A stretch of 64,000 bases of DNA, taken from Aegilops tauschii subsp. strangulata. Lineage: Eukaryota > Streptophyta > Magnoliopsida > Poales > Poaceae. Every line of letters starts with the position of its first letter. Within the stretch, counting starts at the first letter, position 1. The DNA lies in NCBI RefSeq assembly GCF_002575655.3, contig NC_053040.3, positions 226,066,628 through 226,130,627 of the forward strand, in the 5' to 3' direction. Positions 43,255 to 54,292 of this stretch are shown one piece after another. Position numbers and translations under genes: made by a program. Under the pieces are notes generated by a model that had not been told where the DNA came from, ran no database searches, and was given only the letters and a program-made list of their open reading frames with translations.

Positions 43255-43805
43255 GTAGCCCCTGAACCAGGCTTCAATGACGATGTATCCGGTGCGCAGA
43301 TTGTCTTTAGCATTGCAAGGCGGGTTCCTCCTCCGAATACTCCAAAGTAGTTGATCAAAAGAACTATATCCGGTTCTGTACAACAGTCACAACCCTGAAT
43401 CACAAGGGCAAAATACTTAAGCAATAATAAGTTCTGTCTTCTGACAACTTTACTGGTGGGATGTTACGTCCAGCCACTTCATTATTTCGAATCGTTTTTC
43501 GACCTCCTATTTCATGTTTCGAGACGCAGCCTCCGGAGATACGGCTTGTCAAAGCAGAGACCGTGTCCCTTTATTACGGGATTCTCATCAATACGGACAT
43601 GGGAAATCCAACCGTGCCATTCGCACGACCCCTTGGGAATAGGTGAGTTTTAAGGCTCGTGGGAGGACGCTTGATATTCACTGCCTTTGTAAGGAGATAA
43701 GGATCTACCTTTTTTATTCCACGCCTTCTTCATCCTCAGCCTATCCACCCTCGAGCTCCTGCGCCCAAGTCTCAACCTTTTTCGTCCCCCGCAAACATTC
43801 CAGCC
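43255..43805. other. Segment between 3' LTR and antisense gene of element E
   Basis: Minus-strand CAGGGGCTAC next to the LTR is the likely polypurine tract. The rest would contain the promoter of the + strand gene. No clear TATA box or open frame is seen. Confidence 0.45.
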
Positions 43806-46800
43806 ATGTCCAGATCTGGAGCGCAGGGCAAACGGATGGCCTCCTCTGTTATGGAGGGGAACATCCAGGAGCTCCGGGAAGCAGGGTACCTAGCCAAGGA
43901 AATCGCCCATCGGCTTCCTGCCAAAAAGCAAATCGTCCCCACTCCGGAGCCCAATGATAGGGTAGTATTCATCCCCCATTTCCTTCGCGGACTAGGATTT
44001 CCCCTTCACCCGTTCGTCTGTGGTCTCATGTTTTACTATGGGCTAGATTTCCATGATCTAGCCCCGAATTCCTTCCTTAACATTTCAGCATTCATCATCG
44101 TGTGCGAGGCATTCCTCCGCATCCCCTCCACTTCGGCCTATGGCTCAAGGCCTTCAACGTGAAGCCGAAAGTGGTGGATGGCCAACACGCGGAGTGCGGT
44201 GGCGCCATGGTGAGCAAGCTTCCCAACGTCACCTGGACCAAGGGCATCTTCATGGAGACCATGAAGGGATGGCAGCAGGAGTGGTTCTATGGCACGGAAC
44301 CCCGCGACTCCAGATGGGCCGCTCCTTCCGAGTTCAAGTCCAGGCCTCCAATGCGGCTAACATCCTGGCTCAACAAGGGCCTGGACAGGGCGTCGTCCGA
44401 CGAGGTGACGACGCTGTAGAGGCGCGTCAAGAGCATGGTAGACAAGAATACTAGTCTTGCCAGTGTGATCCAGGTGATGCTCTTACGCTGGATTCTCCCC
44501 TGCCAGGCGCATCAAGAGTATATGTGGGAGTTCGACCCGGCCGGTCCTCGAGCCCTGCAGCGGTTCTTCGGCATGAAGCACGAAGACATGTGGAAGCTTC
44601 GTTTCAAGACCCAAAAGACGTGGCCGAAGACAACCAAAGATCTTGGCCATGACTGCACTCACGCAGCGACTCCCGTAAGTTTTCTGATAACCTTATTTTG
44701 TAAGTCCAAGGAGCATACTAAACTCTGGACGAAGAAGGCTGAGCGGATTCACTGTCCGGTTCCGCTGCCCGAAGACCCAGCTATTCCTCTATTGACGAGG
44801 ATGCTGGTCCTGACGCTGGAAAAGAAGGTCAAGAAGAAGAGTAAGGAGGCCAAGGGTGGCCTCCCCGTAAAGGCGCTTCGGACATAGTGTCCGAAGACAC
44901 CGAAACTCTCTCCTCTCATGACGAAGATGAAGAGGAGGAGGGAGAAAGAAATTCCCCCCTTAAGGGGGGAAAGAAGAAGGGGGAGGCCTCCGTGGATCTA
45001 GATGCGGAGGCATCCAAGAAAGGGTGAATCTCCCTTACGGATGATTCCGAGACGGACGCCGACGACATCCATGAGTGGCACTCCAGGCCGAAGCCCCCGG
45101 CCGGATCATAAGTATTCAAAGGTACTGTATATATATCCGGCTTTTCGCCTTGTGGTTGTAACACATTGAATTGCGTGCTGCAGTCCAGCTCGTGACCTCC
45201 CCCAGCGATCCTTATCTTCTGGGAATTCGCTGGGTCCGAACATGATGGAGAGGGAGTCACCTCCACCAGCCTCCCGCCCACTGCTACGGATAACACTAAG
45301 GTGTTTTCCCGAAGGACCCTTCCGGGACAGGAAGAGGTGCGGGAGGCCACCAAGACGGCGCCAAAGGGTGATACGCCTACTGCCGAGAACATGGGGTAAT
45401 CGACCCCCATGGAGACTGGAGACGTGGGCCATGTCCAATTTGGCCCCCAATCAAATGTCATTCCGGAGACCCACATGGCTCCGGAGTCAGATGAGTAGCC
45501 TCCTTCGAAAGAAGGGGGCGCGCCCACCCTACCGGCGACCTCTGTCAATCCGGAGGCGCCGGACACTCTGGTGGGAGTGCTTCAGAGCGCCACCATTGTG
45601 GAAGAACATCATACGCTTATGGGTACGGTGATTGAAAAGATCAGCCGCAAAAAGTGGATTGAACAAGGCCTACACTAGCCTTCTGAGATGCTTTGAGGTA
45701 TGTGATACAATGCCTTTTAGCTATATAATAGGAACGTCTGTGTATAGATAGTAGCCACTGAGACTCTGTTCGGTGTTCGCAAAGAAAGGCCGAACAGAGG
45801 ATCTAATAACTCACGCAGGAGATTAACATACATATCTATTTGAACGAACAGGCTGCAATGCAGGCGTCAGCTTCCCATGTCGCTGAAGCGTCCGAGCTAA
45901 GGCGGAAGTTAGAGGAAAAGCAAGGTATGTGATACCAAAATACGTCTGAAATGAGATCAGCTCTGATTTGTTATCTGAATGAGTTTTATAATTATTCTCA
46001 TAGGTGACGCATCTTAGGTCGAGAACCTCAAGAGAACGCTAGCCGAAGCCAAGAAGGAGGCAGAGGAGGAACGAGCCGCCTGCCTGAAACATGAATCAAG
46101 GGTGGAGGAAGTCCAGCAAGAGCTCAAGGATGCTATAAGCAAATGTGAGTCCTTAGAGTGCAAGATTTCGGATCAGAATTCTGAACTTGCTAAGGCCCTT
46201 CAAAGTGCACAGGAGGCCTGGGCCGAAGCCCAAAGCGTCTGACGGGAGATCCAAGAGGCAAAGCAGATTGCGGCGAGTAAGGCCTTTATCATGCAGAGCA
46301 AATTTGTGAGAAGAAAGTATATCTTACTGACCCGGATTTGGAGTTCTCCAGGAGCGTTTGTGGACCTGCCTCGTAGTATTGCTGATGCGGCGGAGTTCTT
46401 CCGAGCCGAAGAGGGGAGCTCGACGGAAAAGCTATTCTGGTCACAATACCTTGCGCCAGAGCATCCTGTGCCCCTAAGCAATCAGCGCATGCAGTTGACC
46501 GAACTGCATAGGGTAGCCGGATTGGTCATGAGGGATTTTATAATCCGTCTTTGGCCCGCCGAACCCATGCCCAGCAGCTACTTCAGGCTCGTGAAGCGGC
46601 TGGTTAGTGCCTGCCCCCGGCTTGATGCCGTGAAGCGGTCGGTCTACATCTAAGGTGCACAGATGGCCTTCGCCCGTGTCAAGGTGCAGTGGGCGAAGAT
46701 GAACGCCGTCAAGCTTGCAACTGAGGGACTGCCCGCCGGCTAGGAACACCGCACTCCGGAACGGTATTTTGACGACGTCCTCGAAGGATCCCGTATTGTA

Positions 46801-46820
46801 GAGGGCCAGTGCTCGAAGGA
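43806..46820 (+). pseudogene. Antisense gene of element E (putative gypsy-type transposon protein family)
   Basis: ATG 43806 opens a frame with REAGYLAKEIAHRLPAKKQ and then VVFIPHFLRGLGFPLHPFV, FYYGLDFHDLAPNS and NISAFIIVCEAFLRI. This is the region I associate with Pfam Transposase_28 ('putative gypsy type transposon'). A frameshift near 44120 leads to LWLKAFNVKPKVVDG, then TAG 44417-44419 and onward to 44887. Later exons give acidic Ser-rich sequence, then coiled coil at about 45855-46250 (SELRRKLEEKQ, ENLKRTLAEAKKEAEEER), with GT...AG introns such as 45925-46002. The C-terminal module is FRAEEGSSTEKLFWSQYLAP...RYFDDVLEGS. Several stops make it a pseudogene. It corresponds in architecture to the antisense gene at 6889-9057. 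Confidence 0.65.
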
Positions 46821-48041
46821 CATTATTTTTGAATGAATGTATCCTTGCTGTCCGAACTTTGTATTATGAAACAAGGCTTTTTGTATATTATGTTGCTTGT
46901 TTTACCTCAAAAAAATTCCTCCTGTGCGGCCGTTTACAGTATCTGAGAGTTGGCCAGTCGTCGGCTTCGGCCCTCACGTAGGTTATACGGGGGTGTTCGA
47001 AATAACACCTGAACACACTTGACCCAACGGCTTGGTCCTTGAAGGAGGTGTTAGTGCGGCGAACTAGGCAATTGGACTATGTGGCTTTATCGCTCTCACT
47101 TAGCCATAGGAGTTTGACAATGAGGTTGTAGGCGCAGCCCCTAGTATTATTCGATTACCCAGACTTGGGTGCTGTAGACGCCTGACTGGGTGAAGACCGG
47201 TCCCTCGCATAATGCGGACAAAATCGCACAAGATTTGTGATTGGTCTCCGAATAGCTGACCAACTCTCGTCGTACCAGAACAGTCAGTTTTCGGCTTTCT
47301 CTACTGAGGTGTTTATCCGGATGAACGGGAAACACAATCGTAGTAGTTCTCCCTTTACTGCCTTAGCCGAACAAGCAGAACGTAAGGTAGTAACCACAGG
47401 AGCCGAGCAACCCAACTATTGACCAAACACATGGTACGGAGCCGATGCATATAATGCTACATTCGTGACGCCGAATTGTACTCTATGAGTGTTCGGACTT
47501 ATTATCATATTTATTTATTTTTTTAAAGAAATGTACGTGGCAAAATGGAGCCCCTGGCGATTTAAGTCGAGCCGAGGTGTACATGGCAACCAGACGAAGA
47601 AGAGGGAATACAGATTAAGAAATAAGCCAGTACCGAATAGGTTGGGCGAGAAACTGTTTCCATTATAGTCTGATTGAAACGTCAAAACGTATTTTTACAA
47701 ATAATGCGAGACGCATCGAGGCTATTTTACATGTCGAGCACAAGGGAAAGCTGTGTACGGGTCCTAAAGGAGGAAGCGGTGATCTTTAAAGATCCTTTAG
47801 ATACTCTGCCACATGTCTATGTTGCTTCTCTCCTTGGCGTATTGTCCTTCAAAAGGATTCAACGATCGGGTTTTCATGAGGGGCTTAGAAAAAGGGCCCT
47901 TGGTACCGTCGAAAGGTGATGTGGGTTGTAAGGAACCTGAAAAAATAAAAATAAGAGAAAAGATATATGAGGGTGTAGATAGGGTCGAGCCCTATGTTAG
48001 ACTTTATCTTTACTATGCCTCCATCTTTACCCATGGTATCT
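46821..48041. other. Non-coding region of element E where pol would be expected
   Basis: About 1.2 kb lies between the 3' end of the antisense gene and the protease remnant. I find no RT, RNase H or integrase motif on either strand, so pol is absent and not merely frameshifted. Confidence 0.65.
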
Positions 48042-48660
48042 TCAGCGCGTTGTGATGTACGCGTGGTACATGTGCCGAAATTTGGTTGGGGCTGTGCCAG
48101 AGGCCGAATTGCTAGTCGAGCTCCTGACGAGCTGCACTGTCGTGCTGCGAGGTAGTCCGGACTCGTTTGATAGTGTCCGGGGGCTTGACTGCCGATGCAT
48201 TTTTTGGTATGATAAGGCCGCTCTGTACTTCCGCAGCCAGGGCTGCGGTGTGCTCCTCAGTGCGGAGGGAGCGTTTCGTGTTTCCATTGATTGTTATAAC
48301 ACCGTGCGGCCCGGGCATCTTGATTTTGAGATAGGCATACTGTGTGACCGCGTTGAAGCGAGCGAACGTGGTTCGTCCGAGCAGCGCATGATAGCCACTG
48401 CGGAAAGGGCGATGTTGAAGATCAAGTCTTCGCTTCGGAAGTTGTCCGGCGAACCGAAGACAACCTCCAGTGTGATTGAGCCCGTGCAGCGGGCCTCTAC
48501 ACCAGGTATTACTCCCTTAAAGGTGGTTTTTGTGGGCTTGATTCTTGAAGAATCAATACCCATTTTGAGGACTGTGTCCTGGGAGAGCAGGTTAAGGCTA
48601 CTGCCGCCGTCCATGAGTACTCACGTGAGGTGGAATCCATCAATAATTGGGTCGAGGACT
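48042..48660 (-). pseudogene. Aspartic protease remnant of element E
   Basis: Minus strand: MDGGSSLNLL at about 48614-48585 is the protease active site. TTFKGVIPGVEARCTGSI follows, then a frameshift near 48400 to a segment with KMPGPHGVITINGN at 48318-48270. The frame decays by 48042 without entering RT. Confidence 0.75.
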
Positions 48661-51443
48661 AGCGCGGCCGAGCCTCTGTGACGGATACTGGTCAGATGGT
48701 CTCTGCGATCGAAAGTGATCGGACAGGATGACCATGGGTTGAATTTTGGGGTGACTGGCTCGATCGCGTAGACGTCCCTTAACACGCGTTTGCACTCCCG
48801 CTTGGGGATGTGAGTAAGTATATCATATTCACCGTTTTGACCTCGGGGGGAATTTCTTCTGCCACCCTGTGCTCGGTGGGCGAGGCTCCTCATCGTCATC
48901 CTCGCTGGGCGACCCTTTCTCCTTGTGTTCGGCATTTAACTTGCCGGCCTATTTGAAGACCCAACAACTTCTGTTGGTATGGTTGGCAGGCTTGTCAGGA
49001 GTGCCGTGGATCTGGCAAGGTCGATCAAGTATTCGGTCCAGGCTTGATGAACCATCTTTGTTTCCTTTGAATGGCTTCTTTCATTGACCGGATTTGGAGC
49101 CACTGAATCTGGCGTTGACCGTCGTATCCTCTATATTATCATTGTTGCTTCGACGCTTATGTTTGTTGCGTCGGGGCCTACCGTTGCCGTTTCTGGCTTC
49201 GGAAGTGCCGGGGTCGCGTGTACTGTTGCTGTTACGAGCTAGCCAGCTACCTTCACCCGTGCAAACGCGGGTCATTAGTGCTGTAAGGGCTGCCATGGAC
49301 TTCGACTTTTCTTGGCCGAGGTGTCGGGCGAGCCATTCATCCCGGATGATGTGTTTAAAGGCCGCTAGGGCTTCTGCGTCCGGAGAGTCAGCAATCTAGT
49401 TCTTTTTAATTAGAAACCTGGTCCAGAATTTCCTGGCCGACTCTCCGGGCTGCTGGACTATATGACTAAGGTCATCGGTGTCCGGGGGCCGGATATACGT
49501 GCCTTGGAAGTTGTCTCTAAAAGCGTCTTCCAAGTCTTCCCAGCTTCCAATAGAGTTTTCTGGGAGGCTATTTAACCAGTGCCGAGCTGGTCCCTTAAGT
49601 TTTAGGGGCAGGTATTTGATGGCATGTAGATCATCACCGCGAGCCATGTGAATGTGGAGAAGAAAATCCTCGATCCATACTGCGGGATCTGTTGTGCGAT
49701 CGTATGATTTGCTGTTCACGGGTTTAAACCCTTCTTTGAACTGGTGCTCCATTACCTCATCGGTGAAGCATAGGGGGTGTCTGGCGCCTCTGTATCGGGG
49801 CAACATCTCGACGCAGTTCGGCTGAGGTCTGTATGCTGTTTTCTTCCTGGGTGAGGTTGTGCTTGTCGCGCCAGGCCTGATGGCCGTCTTCTCGTGCTGG
49901 GGCACGACCCCTTGATCCGTAGATTGATCTAGTCTGACCGGCTCTATTTTCCAGGTCCTGTCGTAGGTCGTAGGTGTATTCTGGAGCCGATGTTTCTCTG
50001 TCTCTGTGGCGAGGTGGTGCGGGCTGGTGCTCGGCTTGAGTTGCCGCCCTGTCCCGGCCACCTGGTGGTCGGTCCAGTCTGTCAACAGCATCGCGCGTTG
50101 GCGGTATAGGATCCAGCGCCTCGTCGTCGAATTGGGGTAGCAGCATGCGCTTGCGCTTTAGCCGGCGCCTAATCGCCACTCTTAGTTGGGCGTTCGAGGC
50201 CGTATTCTTCGGCTGTCAGGACATTAGTCCATCTGTCATTGAGCAGATCCTGATCAGCTTGAAGCTATTGCTGCTTCTTTTTCAGGCTTCTTGCAGTGGC
50301 GATTAGCCGGCGCTTGAAGTACTCTTGGTCCAGGGGTTCCTCCGGCATGATGAAATCTTCGTCGCCGAGGCTCACGTCCTCTTTGGAGATCGGTAGGTAA
50401 TTATTGTCCTCCGAGCCCTCTTTCTCGACAGGATCATCAGGGTCAACTTGCCCCTCCTCCCAATCATCCTGTTCGGATGTTTGCTCGACAGGGGCTTCGG
50501 GGTCTTCGGTGTTTTCTGGAGTATTATTCTCTCCGGTGTCGGTGTTGCTATCTTTTTCGCGACGCGATTTAGAGCGGCGCCGCTGACATCGACGCTTCGC
50601 TGGTATCTTAGGGGGTTCGTCCTTGGCTGGATCCTTCTCACCATCGCCGTCGTCTTTTTTGTGTGTGTCCATCATGTACACGTCGTATGAGGAAGTGGCC
50701 GTCCAGCGTCCGATGAACGGCAGGTTTTGGCCTTGCTCATCTCCCGCATCGTCGGCCATACCGTCGATGTCTTCGGAGGCATAATCGAGCACGTCGGTTA
50801 GATCTTCAACAGTGGCTATGAAGTGGGTGGTGGGTGGGACGTAAAATTCCCTGCTCTCAGCCCCTAGTCCGGGTTGGGCATAATTCGGAAGCGATCCTTC
50901 CGTAATGGCGAGTGATCACATCAAGTCCAGAGCCTCGTTCAAAAGCGAGGTTTGGGCAGAGGAAAGAGAGTCCGCGGGGCTGTCCATGGTTGGAGCCTCC
51001 TGGTTGCGCCTACTTAACACGGACCCCGAGAGTACGGACTTGGAGTCCGGCGGAGTGTCCGGCGCTTGAGCGTCAAGGGGAGTTCGGTTCGTCTTTTGGT
51101 TTGCCACTGACGCTGTCCCCTCCGGATCTCCGGTAGCAAATTCCATAGTTGCAGAGAGTCCTGCGGGCTCTAAACTCCCCTCTTCGGACCTGACAACCCG
51201 TTCTGGATCTAAGGCCGGAGCGGCAATTGGGGCCGCGAACCCCTCGAAGATCAAGTCTCCTCGGATGCCGGCGACATAGTTTAGGTTCCCAAAACTGATC
51301 TGATGACCAGGGGCGTCGCTGTCAATCTGCTCGAGGTGGCCAATCGAGTTGGCACGCAGCGTGAAGCCGCCGAATACAAAAATCTGCCCAGGGAGAAAAG
51401 TCTCCTTCATGGCGGCATTGTTGTAGATGATCGGCGGAGCCAT
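48661..51443 (-). pseudogene. Gag of element E
   Basis: The probable start is ATG at 51443 (MAPPIIYNNAAMKETFLPG), 47 bases after the 5' LTR. An earlier in-frame Met lies inside the LTR and is unlikely to be used. The frame meets TGA at 50916-50918 and then continues unchanged (SLAITEGSLPNYAQPG) to 50265, encoding an acidic and Lys/Arg-rich region. After frameshifts the capsid-like core is at 50091-49396 (LPLKLKGPARHWLNSLPENS, SWEDLEDAFRDNFQGTY). A basic tail with zinc-knuckle-like residues lies at about 49090-48940. Gag alone plus LTRs suggests packaging and mobilisation by enzymes of a related Tat element. Confidence 0.75.
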
Positions 51444-51478
51444 CGAACCTTCTGCTGACAGCACAGAGGAACTCTCAA

Positions 51479-51490
51479 TGAAAGCACCAA
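51479..51490 (-). other. Primer binding site region of element E
   Basis: On the minus strand TTGGTGCTTTCA follows directly after the 5' LTR, the position of a tRNA primer site. The matching tRNA was not determined. Confidence 0.5.
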
Positions 51491-51962
51491 TGTCAGTGTC
51501 AAAACCGGCAGATCTCGAGTAGGGGGTCCCGAATTGTGCGTCTAAGAATCGAAGATAACAAGAGGCAGGGGACACGATGTTTACCCAGGTTCGGGCCCTC
51601 TTGATGGAGGTAATACCCTACTTCCTGCTTGATTGACTTTGATGAGTATAGGGGTTACAAAAGTTGATCTACCTCGAGATCGTAATGGCTAAACCCTAGA
51701 TGTCTAGCCTGTATGATTATGATTGCCTCTACGGACTAAACCCTCTGGTTTATATAGACACGGGAGGGGGCTAGGGTTGCACAGAGTCGGTTTACAGAGA
51801 AAGGAATCTTCATATCCGAATGCCAAGCTTGCCTTCCACGCCAAGGAGAGTCCCCTCCGGACACGGGGGGAAGCCTTCTATCTTGTATCTTCACGGCCCA
51901 TCAGTCTGGCCCACGTCACATAGCCCGGACGCCCGAGGACCCCCTAATCCAGGACTCCCTCA
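51491..51962 (-). repeat. 5' LTR of element E
   Basis: This copy matches 42783-43254 in length (472 bp) and ends. The minus-strand TATATAAA box is at 51756-51749, and the CCCAGGTTCGGGCC motif is at 51584-51597. Confidence 0.93.
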
Positions 51963-51967
51963 CCCGC

Positions 51968-52746
51968 ACTGGTTACCGTGCTGGGGGCTGCACTGTGGGG
52001 GTAGCTCCTTCCATACGACCAGCAGCGCGATCCGTTGTCGTTGCTTGGGGAGGCCGTGACGGACCAGCCCGCTGTGAGCCCCCGGTTCGGCGAAGCCAAT
52101 CAGACTCTGAATGGTGGCTCTCCATTCATCCATCTGATTGGTTGTCGAGGGAAATCTCAACAGCAGCTAGGCACGTGCCATGGCCTCCGTAGCGGTGCTC
52201 GGTCGATGATAATGATGTAGACCGCACAGTCGCCCGGCTTCCGACGGTGCCAGCCGAACGGTTTCGCATCCTCGCTGTTGCGAGCCTGCCACTTGGAGGG
52301 CATGGTGCCGCGGCGAAGGCACTTGGGGGCCAGTGGCTCCGTTGGGCACAGTGGCTGGGTCGACCCATCCTGGGGGTGGCGCACGCCTTGCGGTCGCGCC
52401 CATGGCAGGGGCGGCCGGAGGGCGGCGATTAGTCCCAGTCCGGGTGTCACCAGTATGGCTGTGCCCTTCGGCGAGGGGCAGAGGTACAGATGGAAAAACC
52501 CCTTCGCTCGTACCTCATGGATCATGGCCATCGGGATGTTGCTGATGTTGTTCTCCTCTGGTGCCCCCTGCTCCTGCTTTGGCCACGGGGGAGGTGGTGA
52601 CAACGCCGCCTGCGCCGACCACATCCCCAGCAATGCCCGCATCCTCGTGCGCCTCATCGCCCCCCCGCAGCGTCGGCGGCCGTGGGCAGAGGAGCATTCT
52701 TGGTGGACGGGTGAGCGGAAGCACCGGTTTTGTTCTTGGGTGCCAT
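51968..52746 (-). pseudogene. Gag of element D, N-terminal part
   Basis: This is the portion of D's gag left of its 5' LTR, separated from the remainder by element E. A candidate start is the ATG complementary to CAT at 52743-52745 (MAPKNKTGASAHPSTK). The region is GC-rich, Ala/Pro/Arg-rich and broken by frameshifts, so only its position and the flanking gag support the call. Confidence 0.55.
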
Positions 52747-52824
52747 AGTCGATGGCACCGTTGAAGACGAAGATGGCGATGAAGATGACGCGCTGCTCAC
52801 ACTTTCAGGTTTGCGCAAGGGATT

Positions 52825-52842
52825 CCCCTACCTGGCGCGCCA
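52825..52842 (-). other. Primer binding site of element D
   Basis: Minus strand TGGCGCGCCAGGTAGGGG lies four bases after the 5' LTR. It is a GC-rich site of the kind found in other grass Tat elements. Confidence 0.7.
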
Positions 52843-52846
52843 AAGA

Positions 52847-53758
52847 TGTCGTGGGAAACCACGGCAACCTATGGGACCAAGAGTCCCTTGCTGGTTCGGC
52901 GGCGGGATGGCACATTGTACAAAGAGCAGAGGAGCGTGAGACAGCATGCCAGAGATCACACAGGCAGTTTTACCCAGGTTCGGGCAGCCGTGAGGTGTAC
53001 CCTACTCCTGCTTTGGTGTGTGATGGTGGAAAGATGGTGGTATGCGCAACACGCTTGCCCGGTAGGGTTGCCTTGGGGCAGAACGGCTACGCGCGTATGG
53101 ATATGCGAGGGGGGTGGATTCGCCAACTAAGGGTCCAACCCTTTCTACGGTTGCCTTGGGCCTCCTTTTATAGACAAAGGGGTCACCAAAGTGGCAAATC
53201 AGTCATTATACACTAATAAGATAGCAAATAGTGCTATCGTGCCTAACTCTGCAGGCTGACAGAGCGCATTAAATGCGCCGCTCAACGTCACATCGCAGCT
53301 TGTCTGGCAGGCCCTGCCGGGCTGTTTTGCCAGCTTCACATCTGCTCGCTCGACACATCATAGGACGGGTGTCGCCTGTAGGCATTTCTTGTAGAAAGTG
53401 GCCGCCATGTGGCAAATGGCTGCCACTCAGCCACTTTGCGGCTTGACACTACACCGATCGACGAGGTGCATCATGGTGAGGTGGTTCTGTCCTCGCGAAA
53501 CCCGGCAGGCCCTGCCGGGGTGTCTTGGAGGTTTGCTTACGTGGGTAACCCCGTCCTTGCCAGGCTCGCCTGCCCGGCAAGGGAGGCTTACCTCTTTGCC
53601 GTACCTTAATTCTCTAGCTTAGTCTTGGTCTTCCTAGGCTGCACGTTGGTTCCTTGAAGATCTGATCTCTTGTGCTTTGGCCTGACCTTGGTGCTGTAAT
53701 CTTGTTGCCGTGTCTGTGCACAGTCTGGGCAACGGACCCAATGTTTATTGCATCGACG
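52847..53758 (-). repeat. 5' LTR of element D
   Basis: This 912-bp copy has a minus-strand TATAAAAG box at 53172-53165. The terminal A of its outer CA-complement end is mutated to G at 53758. A degenerate CCCAGGTTCGGGCA motif is at 52973-52986. Confidence 0.9.
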
Positions 53759-53763
53759 GTCTG
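53759..53763. repeat. Target site duplication GTCTG (right)
   Basis: This is the partner of 34437-34441. Joining the flanks gives a continuous Athila-like LTR (CCCGTAGGTCTGGGGTAAAC). Confidence 0.93.
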
Positions 53764-54292
53764 GGGTAAACTACTCACGCTTCATTGGAAGGACAATAGA
53801 GTTGATGTAGAAGCCCTCCATGATTGAATCCCCCTCTGACAGGATGCCGAAAAAGTTCCCAAGATGGAATCTCACGGGAACATAAGGTTGCGGCGGTGGA
53901 AAAGTGTTTTCGTGGATGCTTCTGGTGGTTTGGGAATATATGTGAATATATAGGAGGAAGATCTAGGTCAGGGGGTCATCGAGGCGCCCACAAGGTAGGG
54001 GGTGCGCCCTCCACCCTTCTGGTCGCCTCGTGGCTCTTCTGACTTGCACTCCAAGTCTCCTGGGTGTCTTCTGGTCCAAGAAAAATCGTCACGAAGGTTT
54101 TATTCCGTTTGGTATTCCTTTTCTGTGAAGCTCAAAAACAAGGAAAAACCAGAAACAGGCACTGGGCTCTAGGTTAATAGGTTAGTCCCAAAAATAATAT
54201 AAAATAGCATATTAATGCATATAAAACATCCAAAACAGATAATATAATAGCATGGAACAATAAAAAATTATAGGTACGTTGGAGACGTATCG
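53764..54292 (-). repeat. Athila-like 3' LTR, proximal piece
   Basis: On the minus strand it starts CGATACGTCTCCAACGTACC, where the expected first T is mutated to C, and runs to the insertion site of element D. A minus-strand TATATTC/TATATA region lies near 53940-53955. Confidence 0.75.

Larger units (their letters stand above)
42783..51962 (-). mobile_element. Element E: non-autonomous Tat Gypsy inserted in gag of D
   Basis: Two 472-bp LTRs (42783-43254 and 51491-51962) are flanked by CCCGC at 42778-42782 and 51963-51967. In minus orientation it encodes gag and a protease remnant but no RT, RNase H or integrase. On the + strand it carries an antisense gene of the 'putative gypsy type transposon' kind. 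By eye the LTRs differ at about 21 of 472 positions, mostly transitions. Confidence 0.92.
34442..53758 (-). mobile_element. Element D: Tat-lineage Gypsy, full length, with nested element E
   Basis: The complete insertion lies in the Athila-like LTR. LTRs are at 34442-35369 and 52847-53758, with GTCTG duplications at 34437-34441 and 53759-53763. Orientation is minus: gag is near the right LTR, then protease, RT, RNase H and integrase run leftwards, followed by an antisense (+ strand) gene before the left, 3' LTR. Element E (42783-51962) splits gag. The net length without E is about 10.1 kb. The RT catalytic region is deleted and several stops and frameshifts are present, so it is not autonomous. 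Confidence 0.9.

Noticed and set aside
44916..45566. 216-codon minus-strand frame with Ser/Pro-rich product
   Set aside because: It overlaps exons of the + strand antisense gene of element E, which has the recognisable motifs. It is a shadow frame.
50404..50690. Ser/Val-rich plus-strand frames in element E
   Set aside because: They are the complement of the acidic and Lys-rich part of gag, which reads openly on the minus strand.
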